Shown piece by piece: positions 31,772 through 40,766 of a stretch of 64,000 nt of DNA (position 1 is the stretch's first letter; each line of letters begins with the position of its first letter). The stretch comes from Eubacteriales bacterium (lineage in GTDB: Bacteria > Bacillota > Clostridia > Oscillospirales > Butyricicoccaceae), in assembly GCA_030524205.1 (NCBI GenBank), contig JAUNGZ010000003.1:25818-89817 (forward strand), written 5' to 3'. Under the pieces are notes generated by a model. That model did not search any database. It was given only the letters and a program-made list of their open reading frames with translations, and had not been told where the DNA came from. The position numbers and the translations under genes were made by a program.

Positions 31772-32656
31772 ATGTTTGGCTTCATCCGTCCGGTCAAGCC
31801 CGAGCTGCGCGTTCGGGAGGCCGACCGGTTCCAGCAGGTATACTGCGGCCTGTGCCACGCGATCCGCGCGCGGTACGGCCGGTTTTACACGCTGTTTTTG
31901 AGCTACGACATGACCTTCTTCGCGCTCGTCGCGGGGTGCGGTCAGGCGGACACGCCGCCGCCGTGCGCCAAGCGGTGCGACGCGCATCCGCTGGTCAAGC
32001 GCCCGTGCGCGCAGCGGGACGAGGCGCTCGAGCTGGCCGCCGACGTCAGCGTGCTGCTGACCTATCACAAATTCCGCGACAGCGTGGCGGACGACACGGG
32101 CGCCAAGCGGCTGCTCGCCAAGGCGCTGTGCCGCATGGGGCGGCGGGGGTATGAAAAAGCCCGCGCGCGCCTGCCCGAGGCGGACGGCGAGATGGTTGCG
32201 GCGCTGGACGATTTGCAGGCACTCGAACGGCAAAGCTGCGACTCGCTCGACCGCCCGGCCGACGCGTCGGCGCGGCTGACCGCGGCCGTCGTCCCCAAAA
32301 CGGGGGACGCGCGCGAGCGCGTGCTGCGGCAGATGTTTTACCATATCGGCCGGTGGCTGTACCTGCTCGACGCGGCGGCCGACGTGGCCGAGGATCTGGA
32401 GCATGAAAACTACAACCCGGTCGTGCGCCGCTACGGTCTGCGCGAGCCGGATTTGACAGAGATAAAGGAGCCGCTCGAGCGCACGCTCGAACGCTCGCTC
32501 GCCGACGTCTGCATGGCCTTCGACCTGCTGGACGCCGCGCGCGACGCGGACTTGATCCGCAATATTATTTTTCTCGGTATGCCGCTGGTCACGAGACAGG
32601 TGCTCGACGGGACGTACCAAACGAACGGAGGATGGGGCAAGCATGGATCCCTATAA
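31772..32656 (+). CDS. DUF5685-family protein
   Basis: A 294-residue soluble protein. The N-terminal QQVYCGLCHAIRARYG and FLSYDMTFFAL blocks and the HENYNPVVRRYG segment identify the clostridial DUF5685 family. CGLC and a further Cys pair (~C66, C70) could bind metal or heme. A helical C-terminal half carries conserved acidic residues (LLDAAADVAEDLEHENYN), somewhat like isoprenoid-synthase Asp motifs, but I would not assign that activity. Its last 14 bp overlap the next gene, a J-domain protein, an association I know from other clostridial genomes. Function unknown. Confidence 0.72.
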   Translation: MFGFIRPVKPELRVREADRFQQVYCGLCHAIRARYGRFYTLFLSYDMTFFALVAGCGQADTPPPCAKRCDAHPLVKRPCAQRDEALELAADVSVLLTYHKFRDSVADDTGAKRLLAKALCRMGRRGYEKARARLPEADGEMVAALDDLQALERQSCDSLDRPADASARLTAAVVPKTGDARERVLRQMFYHIGRWLYLLDAAADVAEDLEHENYNPVVRRYGLREPDLTEIKEPLERTLERSLADVCMAFDLLDAARDADLIRNIIFLGMPLVTRQVLDGTYQTNGGWGKHGSL

Positions 32657-33248
32657 GGTACTGGGCGTCACGCCACAGACAAGCGACGACGACGTGAAGC
32701 GCGCCTATCGCGAGCTGGCACGCAAATACCACCCCGACAATTATATCAACAATCCGCTGTCCGATCTCGCGGAAGCCCGCATGAAAGAGATCAACGAAGC
32801 GTATGACATGATCATGAACGAGCGCGCGGGACGGCCCTCCGGCGCGTCGTCAAACGGCGGCGGGCAGCAGTACGGCGGCCAGCAGCGCTCGTATGCCGGC
32901 CCGAACGCCGGGCTGTACAGCCAAGTGCGGCAGGCGATCAATCAGGGCAATCTCGGTCTGGCCGAGTCGCTTTTGCAGCGCTCGGGCGCGCGGGACGCCG
33001 AATGGTTTTACCTGATGGGTACGGTCTACTACCGCAAGGGCTGGTACGACGAGGCCTCGCGCGCCTATACGCAGGCCTGCCAGATGGATCCGTCGAACAT
33101 GGAATACCGCACGGCGCTGAATAATCTGAACATGTCGGGCGGCTACGGCGGCTACCGCCCGATGGCAGAGGCCAACATGTGTGACTGCTGCATGCAGATG
33201 GCGATCTGCAACTGCTGCATGCAGTCCTGCTGCGGAGGCGGATGCTGA
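32643..33248 (+). CDS. J-domain protein with TPR-like middle and Cys-rich tail
   Basis: A 201-residue protein. Residues 1-62 are a J domain with the HPD tripeptide (KYHPDNY), so it should stimulate an Hsp70 ATPase. A Gly/Gln-rich linker (~63-85) follows, then two helical repeats of TPR type (~88-160). The last 25 residues form a Met- and Cys-rich tail, with CDCCMQ and CNCCMQ followed by CC and a final Cys (nine Cys in all), which may bind metal. It overlaps the DUF5685 gene, suggesting that protein is its client or partner. Confidence 0.82.
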   Translation: MDPYKVLGVTPQTSDDDVKRAYRELARKYHPDNYINNPLSDLAEARMKEINEAYDMIMNERAGRPSGASSNGGGQQYGGQQRSYAGPNAGLYSQVRQAINQGNLGLAESLLQRSGARDAEWFYLMGTVYYRKGWYDEASRAYTQACQMDPSNMEYRTALNNLNMSGGYGGYRPMAEANMCDCCMQMAICNCCMQSCCGGGC

Positions 33249-33249
33249 C

Positions 33250-33756
33250 ATGAGCGCACGGGATATCGCGCGCGGCGGCCTGCTGACGGCGGCCGCCGTC
33301 GCGCTGTTATATCTTGGCGGCGCCGCGCCGTGGATGGGCGTGGTCTGCTGCATACTGGCGGGCGTCGCCTCGGCGGTGCCGCTGATGCGCCTCGGACGGG
33401 TCAAAATGGCGGTGCTGCTGTATTTGGCGGCCTGCGTTTTATCGGCGCTGCTGGCGCCGCGCAAAAGTCTGGTGATCTCCTACGCCGGCTTTTTCGGACT
33501 GTACCCGATCCTGAAATACGGGATCGAGGCGCGCGTGCCGCGCCATATGCAGCGCCCGTGCAAGCTGGTTTACTTTAACCTTGCATTGGCGGCGGCGTTT
33601 GCGCTGGTGCGCCTCGGCCTGTTTTTTGCGGTTGAGATTCCGGGCTTTTGGCGGCTGCTCATGGCGTGGTTCGCCGCCAATGTGGTATTTGAAATTTATG
33701 ACGTCGGCCTGTCGCGCTTGATCGCGGCGCTGCGGAAGACGCTTCCGCCCGAATGA
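33250..33756 (+). CDS. Small integral membrane protein, function unknown
   Basis: A 168-residue protein with five likely membrane segments (~8-25, 27-44, 52-68, 72-86, 109-133, with another at ~138-155). No catalytic motif is visible. It begins one base after the J-protein stop, with GGAGGCGG as ribosome site inside the previous gene, and precedes yicC by 17 bp. Co-translation with the J protein suggests a shared membrane or envelope role, which is inference. Confidence 0.65.
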   Translation: MSARDIARGGLLTAAAVALLYLGGAAPWMGVVCCILAGVASAVPLMRLGRVKMAVLLYLAACVLSALLAPRKSLVISYAGFFGLYPILKYGIEARVPRHMQRPCKLVYFNLALAAAFALVRLGLFFAVEIPGFWRLLMAWFAANVVFEIYDVGLSRLIAALRKTLPPE

Positions 33757-33773
33757 AAAGGGGATAGAACGAC

Positions 33774-34649
33774 ATGAAGAGTATGACCGGCTACGGCCGC
33801 GCCAAGGAGCAGCTCGGCGGCAGAACAATCACCGTCGAGTTGCGCGCGGTCAACCACCGCTATCTGGACTGCACGGTCAAAGCGCCGCGCCAGTACGGCT
33901 TTTTGGAGGAAGCGGTCAAAAAAGCCGCGGCCTCCCGCATCGCGCGCGGCAAGGTGGAGGTGTTCGTCGGCGTTGAATTGCAGGAGGGCGGCGACGTGTC
34001 CGTCACCGTCAACCACGCGCTGGCGGAGCACTATCTGGCCGCGCTGCACGATCTGAGCGAAACCTACGGCCTGCGGGACGATGTGACCGTCACGGCGCTG
34101 GCCGGACTGCCGGACGTTTTGGGCTCCGAGCGCGTCGAGCAGGACGCGGACGAAATGATCCGCGACGTGACCGCGGTGTTTGGACACGCGTGCGATGCGT
34201 TTGATGAAATGCGCGCCCGCGAGGGGCGCAAGCTGGCGGACGATGTGCGAAGCCGCTGCGCCGCGATCGAAGCGATGGTGGGCGAGGTCGAGACGCGCTC
34301 GCCCGAGCGCGTGCGCGAGTACCGCGAGAAGCTGCTCGCCCGCATGCGGGAGGTGCTGGCCGACACCAGCATCGACGAGACGCGCATCGTGACCGAGGCG
34401 GCGATCTACGCCGACAAGACCGCAGTGGACGAGGAAACCGTGCGCCTGCGCAGCCATCTGCACCAGCTCGGCCTGATGCTGGACGAAGCACAGCCCGTCG
34501 GGCGCAAGCTCGACTTTCTCGTGCAGGAGATGAACCGCGAGGCCAACACCATCGGCTCCAAGGCGAACGACGTTTCGATGGCGCGCGTTGTGGTCAATAT
34601 CAAAAGCGAAATTGAGAAAATTCGGGAGCAGATCCAGAATATTGAGTAA
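33774..34649 (+). CDS. yicC: YicC/YloC-family endoribonuclease
   Basis: A 291-residue protein with the family N-terminus MKSMTGYGRA, ELRAVNHRYLD, and the C-terminal DUF1732 block (GRKLDFLVQEMNREANTIGSKAND, VNIKSEIEKIREQIQNIE). YicC-type proteins are metal-dependent endoribonucleases acting in RNA decay. The yicC-remA-gmk-rpoZ-coaBC-priA order is the conserved Bacillota arrangement. AAAAGGGGAT precedes the ATG. Confidence 0.92.
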   Translation: MKSMTGYGRAKEQLGGRTITVELRAVNHRYLDCTVKAPRQYGFLEEAVKKAAASRIARGKVEVFVGVELQEGGDVSVTVNHALAEHYLAALHDLSETYGLRDDVTVTALAGLPDVLGSERVEQDADEMIRDVTAVFGHACDAFDEMRAREGRKLADDVRSRCAAIEAMVGEVETRSPERVREYREKLLARMREVLADTSIDETRIVTEAAIYADKTAVDEETVRLRSHLHQLGLMLDEAQPVGRKLDFLVQEMNREANTIGSKANDVSMARVVVNIKSEIEKIREQIQNIE

Positions 34650-34664
34650 AAAGGGGGCGGCGTG

Positions 34665-34928
34665 GTGAAACTCATCAACATCGGCTTTGGCAACATGGTG
34701 GCGGCCGGCCGGCTGATCGCGATTGTCAGCCCGGAATCCGCGCCGGTCAAGCGCACCGTGCAGGAGGCGCGCGACCGCGGCATGGTGGTGGACGGCACCT
34801 ATGGGCGCCGCACCCGCGCCGTGCTGATCATGGACAGCGACCATGTGGTGCTGAGCGCCTTGCAGCCGGAAACGGTCGCCGCGCGCTTTGCGGGCGACGG
34901 CGAGGAAGGGGGAAGCGAGGATGCGTAA
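34665..34928 (+). CDS. remA: RemA-family (DUF370) DNA-binding regulator
   Basis: An 87-residue protein matching Rem[12 protein letters not shown], the [21 protein letters not shown] helix with conserved Arg, and [20 protein letters not shown]. In Bacillus RemA forms ring-like DNA-binding oligomers and activates biofilm-matrix genes. Two GTG codons (34662, 34665) are possible; 34665 gives the usual N-terminus and better spacing from AAGGGGG. It overlaps gmk by 8 bp. Confidence 0.88.
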   Translation: MKLINIGFGNMVAAGRLIAIVSPESAPVKRTVQEARDRGMVVDGTYGRRTRAVLIMDSDHVVLSALQPETVAARFAGDGEEGGSEDA

Positions 34929-35481
34929 GGGAACCCTTTATGTGTTTACCGGCCCCTCGGGCGCGGGCAAGGGCACGCTGCTTTCCCGCCTGCGCGCGGA
35001 GGACGATAGACTGTTCTACTCAATCTCCGCGACGACGCGCGCCCCGCGTCCGGGCGAGACCGACGGCGTGCAGTATTACTTTTTGAAAAAAACGGATTTT
35101 GAGCGGAAAATCGCCCAAAACGCCTTTTTGGAATATGCGAAATATGTGGATAACTATTACGGTACGCTGGAAGCGCCGGTCAACGAAAAGCTTGCGGCCG
35201 GCTACGACGTGGTCCTTGAGATCGAAGTGCAGGGCGCGATGCAGGTGCATGAGAAGCGCCCCGACGCGGTGATGGTGTTCATCGCCCCGCCCTCCTTCGA
35301 GGAGCTGGCCGCCCGCCTGCGCGGCCGCGGCACCGAGGATGAGGAAAAGGTGCGGAAACGCCTTGAAACCGCGAAACAAGAGCTGAAAAGCATGGACCGG
35401 TTCGATTACGTCGTCACGAACGACGAGGTCGGCCGCGCCGTGCGCGAGCTGCACGGCATTCTGGCGAAGCGGCGTACATAA
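34921..35481 (+). CDS. gmk: Guanylate kinase
   Basis: A 186-residue GMP kinase (GMP to GDP). P-loop GPSGAGKG at 11-18; GMP-binding [31 protein letters not shown]; lid [15 protein letters not shown]. Length and motifs are typical. It overlaps remA and precedes rpoZ, a usual neighbour. Confidence 0.96.
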   Translation: MRKGTLYVFTGPSGAGKGTLLSRLRAEDDRLFYSISATTRAPRPGETDGVQYYFLKKTDFERKIAQNAFLEYAKYVDNYYGTLEAPVNEKLAAGYDVVLEIEVQGAMQVHEKRPDAVMVFIAPPSFEELAARLRGRGTEDEEKVRKRLETAKQELKSMDRFDYVVTNDEVGRAVRELHGILAKRRT

Positions 35482-35542
35482 ACGGCCGCCCGCTCACATA
35501 TGGAACCAACCAGTTTAGGGAAATAAAGGAGAAAATGACACT

Positions 35543-35938
35543 ATGCTGAAACCTTCGATGCAGGAACTGATGAAACGCGTGGGCAACCGCTATCTGCTGG
35601 TCAATCTGGCCGCGCAGCGCGCCCGCGACATTGCCGATCAGGCGGATGAAAACGAAGAGGTGCTGCCCGACAAGGCGGTAAAGCTCGCGCTGGACGAAAT
35701 CGCAGACGGCTCGGTCGTATACCGTCCCGGCCCGCGCGTCGCGCCGGTCATTCCGCAGAACAACCCGATCGCGGCCGCGATGGTCGACGTCGACGACGCG
35801 CTCGACCTCGACGAGGAGGAGCTTGACGACGAGGACGGCGGCGAAGACGCCAACGAGCGCGAAGAGGACTCCCGCAAGCTCGACGAGTTTGACGACGGCG
35901 AGCTGGACGACGGCGACGTGCCGGAAGAGGACCGGTAA
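35543..35938 (+). CDS. rpoZ: RNA polymerase omega subunit with long acidic C-terminal tail
   Basis: A 131-residue protein. Residues 1-60 match omega: MLKPSMQELMKRVGNRYLLVNLAAQRAR and KAVKLALDEIADG, which wraps the beta' C-terminus. Normal clostridial omega is ~65-95 residues; here a further ~60 residues (from ~75) are almost all Asp/Glu with a few Leu (DALDLDEEELDDEDGGED and similar). AAAGGAG lies 11 nt upstream of the ATG. The gene sits between gmk and coaBC as expected. Confidence 0.9.
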   Translation: MLKPSMQELMKRVGNRYLLVNLAAQRARDIADQADENEEVLPDKAVKLALDEIADGSVVYRPGPRVAPVIPQNNPIAAAMVDVDDALDLDEEELDDEDGGEDANEREEDSRKLDEFDDGELDDGDVPEEDR

Positions 35939-35941
35939 GCC

Positions 35942-37147
35942 ATGCGCCTAGCGGGAAAAACCGTCGTATTGTGCGTGACGGGCGGCATCGCGGCCTATAA
36001 AGCGGCCGATCTGACGAGCAAGCTGCGCCACGCGGGCGCGGCGGTGCGCGTGCTGATGACAGAATCCGCCACGCAGTTTATCGCCCCGATGACGTTTGAA
36101 TCGCTTTCCTCGAACCGCGTCGTCGTGGATACGTTCGACCGGAACTTCGCGTGGGAGGTCGAGCACGTTTCGCTCGCCAAGGCGGCGGACGTGTTCGTGA
36201 TCGCCCCGGCGACGGCCAACGTCATCGCCAAGGCCGCGCACGGCATCGCGGACGATATGGTGACGACCACCCTGCTCGCCACAAAAGCGCCCGTTGTGAT
36301 CGCGCCCGCGATGAACACCGGCATGTACGACAATCCGGTGACGCAGCAAAACCTTGAAACACTGCGCGCCCGGGGCTTTCATATCGTCGACCCCGCGGCG
36401 GGGCGGCTGGCCTGCGGCGACACCGGCCGCGGCAAGCTGGCCGACACGGCTGACCTTATCTGGGGCGTCGAAAAGGCCGTTACGCCGCAGGACCTGCGGG
36501 ACCGCCGCGTGCTGGTCACCGCCGGGCCGACGCAGGAGGCGCTCGATCCCGTGCGCTTTCTGTCCAACCATTCCTCGGGCAAGATGGGCTATGCCGTCGC
36601 CGCCCGCGCCGCCCTGCGCGGAGCGGAGGTCACGCTGGTCTCCGGGCCGGCCGCGCTCGGCACGCCGCAGGGCGTGCGGCGGGTCGACGTGGTCTCGGCG
36701 CGCGAGATGTACGAGGCGGTCGTCTCCCGCGCGGACGCGCAGGATATCATCGTAAAGGCGGCGGCCGTGGGCGATTACCGCCCGGCCCAAACCGCGGACG
36801 AGAAGATGAAAAAGGGCGAAGGCGATTTATCGGTCGAGCTGACGCGCAATCCGGATATTTTGGCCGAGCTGGGCCGCAAAAAGCGCCCGGGTCAACTGCT
36901 GTGCGGCTTTGCGATGGAGACGCAGAACCTGCTGGACAACGCCTCCGACAAGCTGCGCCGAAAAAACTGCGACCTGCTGGTCGCCAACTCGCTGCGCGAC
37001 AAGGGCGCGGGCTTCCAGACCGACACCAACCTTGCAACCCTTTTGTTCGCGGACGGGCGGCGGGAGACGCCGCCGCTCATGCCCAAGGAGGAGCTGGCTG
37101 ATATCATTCTCGACCGGCTGCTTATGCTGTCGCAGTCCGCGCGGTAA
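35942..37147 (+). CDS. coaBC: Bifunctional phosphopantothenoylcysteine decarboxylase/synthetase
   Basis: A 401-residue CoA-pathway enzyme. N-terminal flavin decarboxylase (CoaC, ~1-185): GGIAAYK, catalytic His in WEVEHVSLAK, PATANVIAK and PAMNTGMYDNP. C-terminal synthetase (CoaB, ~190-401): VTAGPTQEALDPVRFLSNHSSGKMGYA, VKAAAVGDYRP and NPDILAELG with K-rich loop. Both halves are complete. Confidence 0.95.
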   Translation: MRLAGKTVVLCVTGGIAAYKAADLTSKLRHAGAAVRVLMTESATQFIAPMTFESLSSNRVVVDTFDRNFAWEVEHVSLAKAADVFVIAPATANVIAKAAHGIADDMVTTTLLATKAPVVIAPAMNTGMYDNPVTQQNLETLRARGFHIVDPAAGRLACGDTGRGKLADTADLIWGVEKAVTPQDLRDRRVLVTAGPTQEALDPVRFLSNHSSGKMGYAVAARAALRGAEVTLVSGPAALGTPQGVRRVDVVSAREMYEAVVSRADAQDIIVKAAAVGDYRPAQTADEKMKKGEGDLSVELTRNPDILAELGRKKRPGQLLCGFAMETQNLLDNASDKLRRKNCDLLVANSLRDKGAGFQTDTNLATLLFADGRRETPPLMPKEELADIILDRLLMLSQSAR

Positions 37148-37174
37148 AATCCCAAAAAGAAAGGTCGCGAAGCC

Positions 37175-39628
37175 ATGGCGGAAACGATCTGCGCGGTCGC
37201 CGTGGACGCGGCGACCTATGCCATCGACAAATTATATTCCTACCGTGTGCCGGACGAGCTGCGGGAACAGGTGCAAATCGGCAGCCGTGTTCTCGTGCCG
37301 TTCGGCTTTGGCAATAAACGGGCCGAAGCGGTCGTCATCGCGTTCCGCAAGGACGCGGGACAGTATCAGCTCAAGCCGGTCGTCGAGGTGCTCGACGATA
37401 CGCCCATCCTGACCGGCGAGCAGCTCAAGCTCGCCGCATGGATGCGCGAGCGGCTGTACTGCACGTTTTTCGACTGCGTGCGCGTCATGCTGCCCGCCGG
37501 GCTGTGGTTCAAGCGCAACGAGACCTACACGCTCTCGCCGGAGGCCGATCTCGCGTCGCTTGCCGCGCGGGAGGGGGACGCGGGCGCCGTGCTGCGCCTG
37601 TTCGACCGGCCGGGGCAGACCCTTGCCGCCGCCGACATCCGCGCCCGCATGGGCGGGAAAAGCATGACCCGCGCGCTCGACGCGCTGGCGGGCGAGGGCG
37701 TGCTCGCCTATCGCAGCAACACCACGCAGAAATCCAATGATAAAACGGAAAAAATACTCTCGCTCGATCTGGAGGCCGGCGAGGCGGCGGCGCGCATCGG
37801 CGCGCGCAGCCCGGCGCGGCTGGACGTTGTGTCCGTTCTGGCGGACGGCGGCTGGATGAGCCAAAAGGAGCTTTGCTATATGACCGGCGTGTCCGACGCC
37901 GCCGTGCGCGACATGGTCAAAAAAGGCATTCTGCGCGCGCGGCAGGAAGAACGCCTGCGCACGCCCGATTTTTCCGAGGTCGCGCCCGCGCCGCCGCCCG
38001 TGCTGTCGCGGGCGCAGCAGCAGGCGTACGACGGCCTCGCTTCGCTGCTCGACGCGGACGGGGCGCGCGCCGCCCTGCTGTTCGGAGTGACCGGCAGCGG
38101 CAAAACGCAGGTGTACCTGAAATTGATCGCGCGCGCGCTCGAACAGGGCAAAAGCGCGGTCATGCTCGTGCCCGAGATCGGGCTGACGCCGCAGTTCCTG
38201 CGGCAGTTCGCCGCGCAGTTCGGCGGCGAGGTCGCGGTGATGCACTCGGCGCTGTCCGCCGGCGAGCGGTACGACAGCTTCAAGAAAATCAAAACCGGCC
38301 GCGCGCGCGTCGTGATCGGCACGCGGTCGGCCGTGTTCGCGCCCGTGCAAAACCTCGGCGTGCTCATTATCGACGAGGAGCAGGACGGCGCGTACCGCTC
38401 CGAGCAAACCCCGCGCTACCACGCGCGCGATGTGGCCAAATACCGCGCCGCCCAGCAGGGCGCGCTTTTGGTGCTCGGCTCGGCGACCCCGTCGGTCGAG
38501 ACGTATTACGGCGCGCAGCAGGGGAAATACCCCGTTTTTACGCTGAACGAGCGTTTTATGGGCGCGAAGCTGCCCGAGGTGATTGTCGCCGACATGCGCG
38601 GGCTGGCGCGCGAGGGACATGAGGGCGTGATCGGCCCACAGCTCGAAGCCGAGCTGACCGACACGCTGGAAAAGGGCAAGCAGGCCATCCTGTTCCTCAA
38701 CCGGCGCGGCAACAGCCGCGTGATCGGCTGTGCGCTGTGCGGCTGGGTGCCCGAATGCCCCTCCTGCTCGACGACCATGACCTACCACTCGGCCTCGGGC
38801 CGCGCGATGTGCCATTACTGCGGCGCGTCGGTCAAAATAACGGGCAAATGCCCGGTCTGCGGCGGCGAAGGGCTGTTCACCGAAACGCCCGGCACGCAGA
38901 AGGTCGAGCAGGAGCTGCACGAAAAATTCCCCGCCGCGCGCGTGCTGCGCATGGACGCGGACACGATGACCACCAAGGGCGCGCACGAAAAGCTGCTGGC
39001 CCGCTTTGGCGGCGGCGGGGCCGATATCCTGCTCGGCACGCAGATGGTGACCAAGGGGCTGGATTTTGAAAACGTCACCTTGGTGGGCGTTTTGGACGCC
39101 GACCAGAGCCTGTACGCGCAGGATTACCGCGCGCGGGAGCGCACGTTTTCGCTGATCACGCAGGTGGTCGGCCGCGCGGGGCGGCGGTTCGACACCGGCC
39201 GCGCCGTCATCCAGACGTACAGCCCGGCGCATCCGGTCATTCTGGCGGCCGCCCGGCAGGATTACGAAAAGTTTTATGAAACCGAGATCGAGACCCGGTC
39301 GGCGCTCGCGTGCCCGCCCAAGGCCGATTTGACCGTGCTGACCGCGGCGGGCGAGGTCGAGCGGCAGGTGCTGACCGCGCTGCTTTCGCTCAAGGCGCGG
39401 CTGCAAAGTCTGATGGAAGGGCAGTTTGCCGACGTGAAAGCCCCTGTGCTCGGTCCGGCGGCTGCGCAGGTGGTGCGCGTGATGGGCCGCTACCGCTATC
39501 ATCTGACGATGCGTGCCGAGAATAACGCGCGCTGGCGCGCGCTGATCGCGGGCGTTATGCGCGAGTTCATGCTGGACGGGAAAAACCGCGGGATTACGCT
39601 GTTCGCGGACGCGAACCCCGATTTGTGA
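37175..39628 (+). CDS. priA: Primosomal replication-restart helicase PriA
   Basis: An 817-residue SF2 helicase. The 3' DNA-binding domain (~1-105) is followed by a winged helix, then Walker A GVTGSGKTQVY (~304-314), DEEQ box (IIDEEQDGAYR), GSATPS, the zinc-binding insertion with four CxxC pairs (CALC, CPSC, CHYC, CPVC, ~524-570), and motifs V-VI (GTQMVTKGLDF, QVVGRAGRR). All helicase motifs are intact. It reloads the replisome at stalled forks, and the window also encodes the DnaD and DnaI-like partners elsewhere. Confidence 0.95.
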   Translation: MAETICAVAVDAATYAIDKLYSYRVPDELREQVQIGSRVLVPFGFGNKRAEAVVIAFRKDAGQYQLKPVVEVLDDTPILTGEQLKLAAWMRERLYCTFFDCVRVMLPAGLWFKRNETYTLSPEADLASLAAREGDAGAVLRLFDRPGQTLAAADIRARMGGKSMTRALDALAGEGVLAYRSNTTQKSNDKTEKILSLDLEAGEAAARIGARSPARLDVVSVLADGGWMSQKELCYMTGVSDAAVRDMVKKGILRARQEERLRTPDFSEVAPAPPPVLSRAQQQAYDGLASLLDADGARAALLFGVTGSGKTQVYLKLIARALEQGKSAVMLVPEIGLTPQFLRQFAAQFGGEVAVMHSALSAGERYDSFKKIKTGRARVVIGTRSAVFAPVQNLGVLIIDEEQDGAYRSEQTPRYHARDVAKYRAAQQGALLVLGSATPSVETYYGAQQGKYPVFTLNERFMGAKLPEVIVADMRGLAREGHEGVIGPQLEAELTDTLEKGKQAILFLNRRGNSRVIGCALCGWVPECPSCSTTMTYHSASGRAMCHYCGASVKITGKCPVCGGEGLFTETPGTQKVEQELHEKFPAARVLRMDADTMTTKGAHEKLLARFGGGGADILLGTQMVTKGLDFENVTLVGVLDADQSLYAQDYRARERTFSLITQVVGRAGRRFDTGRAVIQTYSPAHPVILAAARQDYEKFYETEIETRSALACPPKADLTVLTAAGEVERQVLTALLSLKARLQSLMEGQFADVKAPVLGPAAAQVVRVMGRYRYHLTMRAENNARWRALIAGVMREFMLDGKNRGITLFADANPDL

Positions 39629-39661
39629 TACATTTGTGATACAATGGTAAGGAGGAAAGAC

Positions 39662-40252
39662 ATGGCGGCAAGCATCCGGCTGGCGTCGGCGGCCGACGCG
39701 CCGCGGCTTTTGGCGGTTTACGCGCCTTATATCGAGCACACCGCCGTCACCTTTGAGTACGACGTGCCCGGTGTGGACGAATTCGCCGCCCGCGTGACGG
39801 AAACCGCCGCTGCCTATCCCTATCTGCTGTGCGAGCGGGAGGGCGAAGTCCTCGGCTACGCTTACGCGCACCGCCACATGGCGCGCGCCGCCTACGGCTG
39901 GAACGTCGAAACGTCGGTTTACCTCGCGCCGGACGTACAGCGGCAGGGAATTGGCACGGCGCTGTACCGCGCGCTGACCGCGCTTTTAGAGCGGCAGAAC
40001 GTCAAAAACCTCTACGCCTGCGTTACGCTGCCGAACAAGGCAAGCGAACGCCTGCATGAGAAAATGGGCTTTTCCTTTCTGGGCGCGTACCATAAGAGCG
40101 GCTGGAAAAACGGCGCGTGGCACGACGTCGGCTGGTTTGAAAAAAGGCTGGGCGGCGACGAAGCGCCGCGGGACTTTATCCCGCTGCCGCGGCTTTGCCG
40201 TTCGGCGGTGGACGAAATACTGGAACACGAAAGCAAAATGCTGGAAAAATAA
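39662..40252 (+). CDS. GNAT-family N-acetyltransferase (phosphinothricin-acetyltransferase-like)
   Basis: A 196-residue acetyltransferase. IRLASAADAPRLLAVYAPYI and TAVTFEYDVP are typical of the Pat/Bar-like subgroup; the acetyl-CoA loop reads SVYLAPDVQRQGIGTALYRAL; GFSFLGAYHKSGWKNGAWHDVGWFEK is the subgroup's C-terminal block. Substrate unknown. AAGGAGG precedes the ATG at 39662. Just upstream (39620-39645) TTTGTGATACA is repeated directly, without clear meaning. Confidence 0.88.
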   Translation: MAASIRLASAADAPRLLAVYAPYIEHTAVTFEYDVPGVDEFAARVTETAAAYPYLLCEREGEVLGYAYAHRHMARAAYGWNVETSVYLAPDVQRQGIGTALYRALTALLERQNVKNLYACVTLPNKASERLHEKMGFSFLGAYHKSGWKNGAWHDVGWFEKRLGGDEAPRDFIPLPRLCRSAVDEILEHESKMLEK

Positions 40253-40265
40253 GGAGAGAAACGGA

Positions 40266-40766
40266 ATGGCACTTCGCAAAATTTTAACGCAGGGCGACGA
40301 GCAGCTGGCAAAACGCAGCCGCAAGGTGGAGAAATTCGACGACCGCCTGCACACGCTGATCGACGATATGCGCGAGACGCTGGAAAATTCGGGCGGGGTC
40401 GGCCTTGCCGCGCCGCAGGTGGGCGCGTTGCGCCGCGTGGTCGTGCTGCTGGACGTGAACAAGGACCCCGAGGAGATGGTCGAGCTGGTCAACCCCGAGG
40501 TCATCGAAAAACGCGGCGAGGAGCGGCGGATCGAGGGCTGCCTGTCCGTTCCCGGCGTGTACGGCTATGTCACGCGCCCGACTTGGGCCAAGATCCGCGC
40601 GCAGGATCGGAACGGCAACTGGTTCGAGCGCGAGGGCGAGGGCATGGTCGCCCAGTGCTTCTGTCACGAAACCGAGCATCTCGACGGGCATCTTTTCACC
40701 GAAAGGGTGGAAGAATACGTGGATATCGAGCAGCTGCAGGCGGACGAGGCGGAAGAGGCCGAATGA
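40266..40766 (+). CDS. def: Peptide deformylase
   Basis: A 166-residue metallohydrolase removing the N-formyl group from new proteins. Motif 1 GVGLAAPQ (44-51), motif 2 EGCLSVPG with metal ligand C92, motif 3 CHETEHLDG with H134, E135 and H138. Overlap of its stop codon with the fmt start (ATGA) couples deformylase and formyltransferase synthesis. Confidence 0.95.
   Translation: MALRKILTQGDEQLAKRSRKVEKFDDRLHTLIDDMRETLENSGGVGLAAPQVGALRRVVVLLDVNKDPEEMVELVNPEVIEKRGEERRIEGCLSVPGVYGYVTRPTWAKIRAQDRNGNWFEREGEGMVAQCFCHETEHLDGHLFTERVEEYVDIEQLQADEAEEAE

Noticed and set aside
39620-39650. Promoter in the direct repeat TTTGTGATACA before the GNAT gene
   Set aside because: Possible -35 and -10 elements are only 11 bp apart; no usable spacing.
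37232-39877. Very long open frame on the minus strand opposite priA (and similar ones opposite the two-component operon at 20417-22531 and opposite coaBC)
   Set aside because: GC-rich coding DNA leaves few stops on the opposite strand. These frames have low-complexity Arg/Ala/His composition, no ribosome sites and lie fully over well-identified genes.
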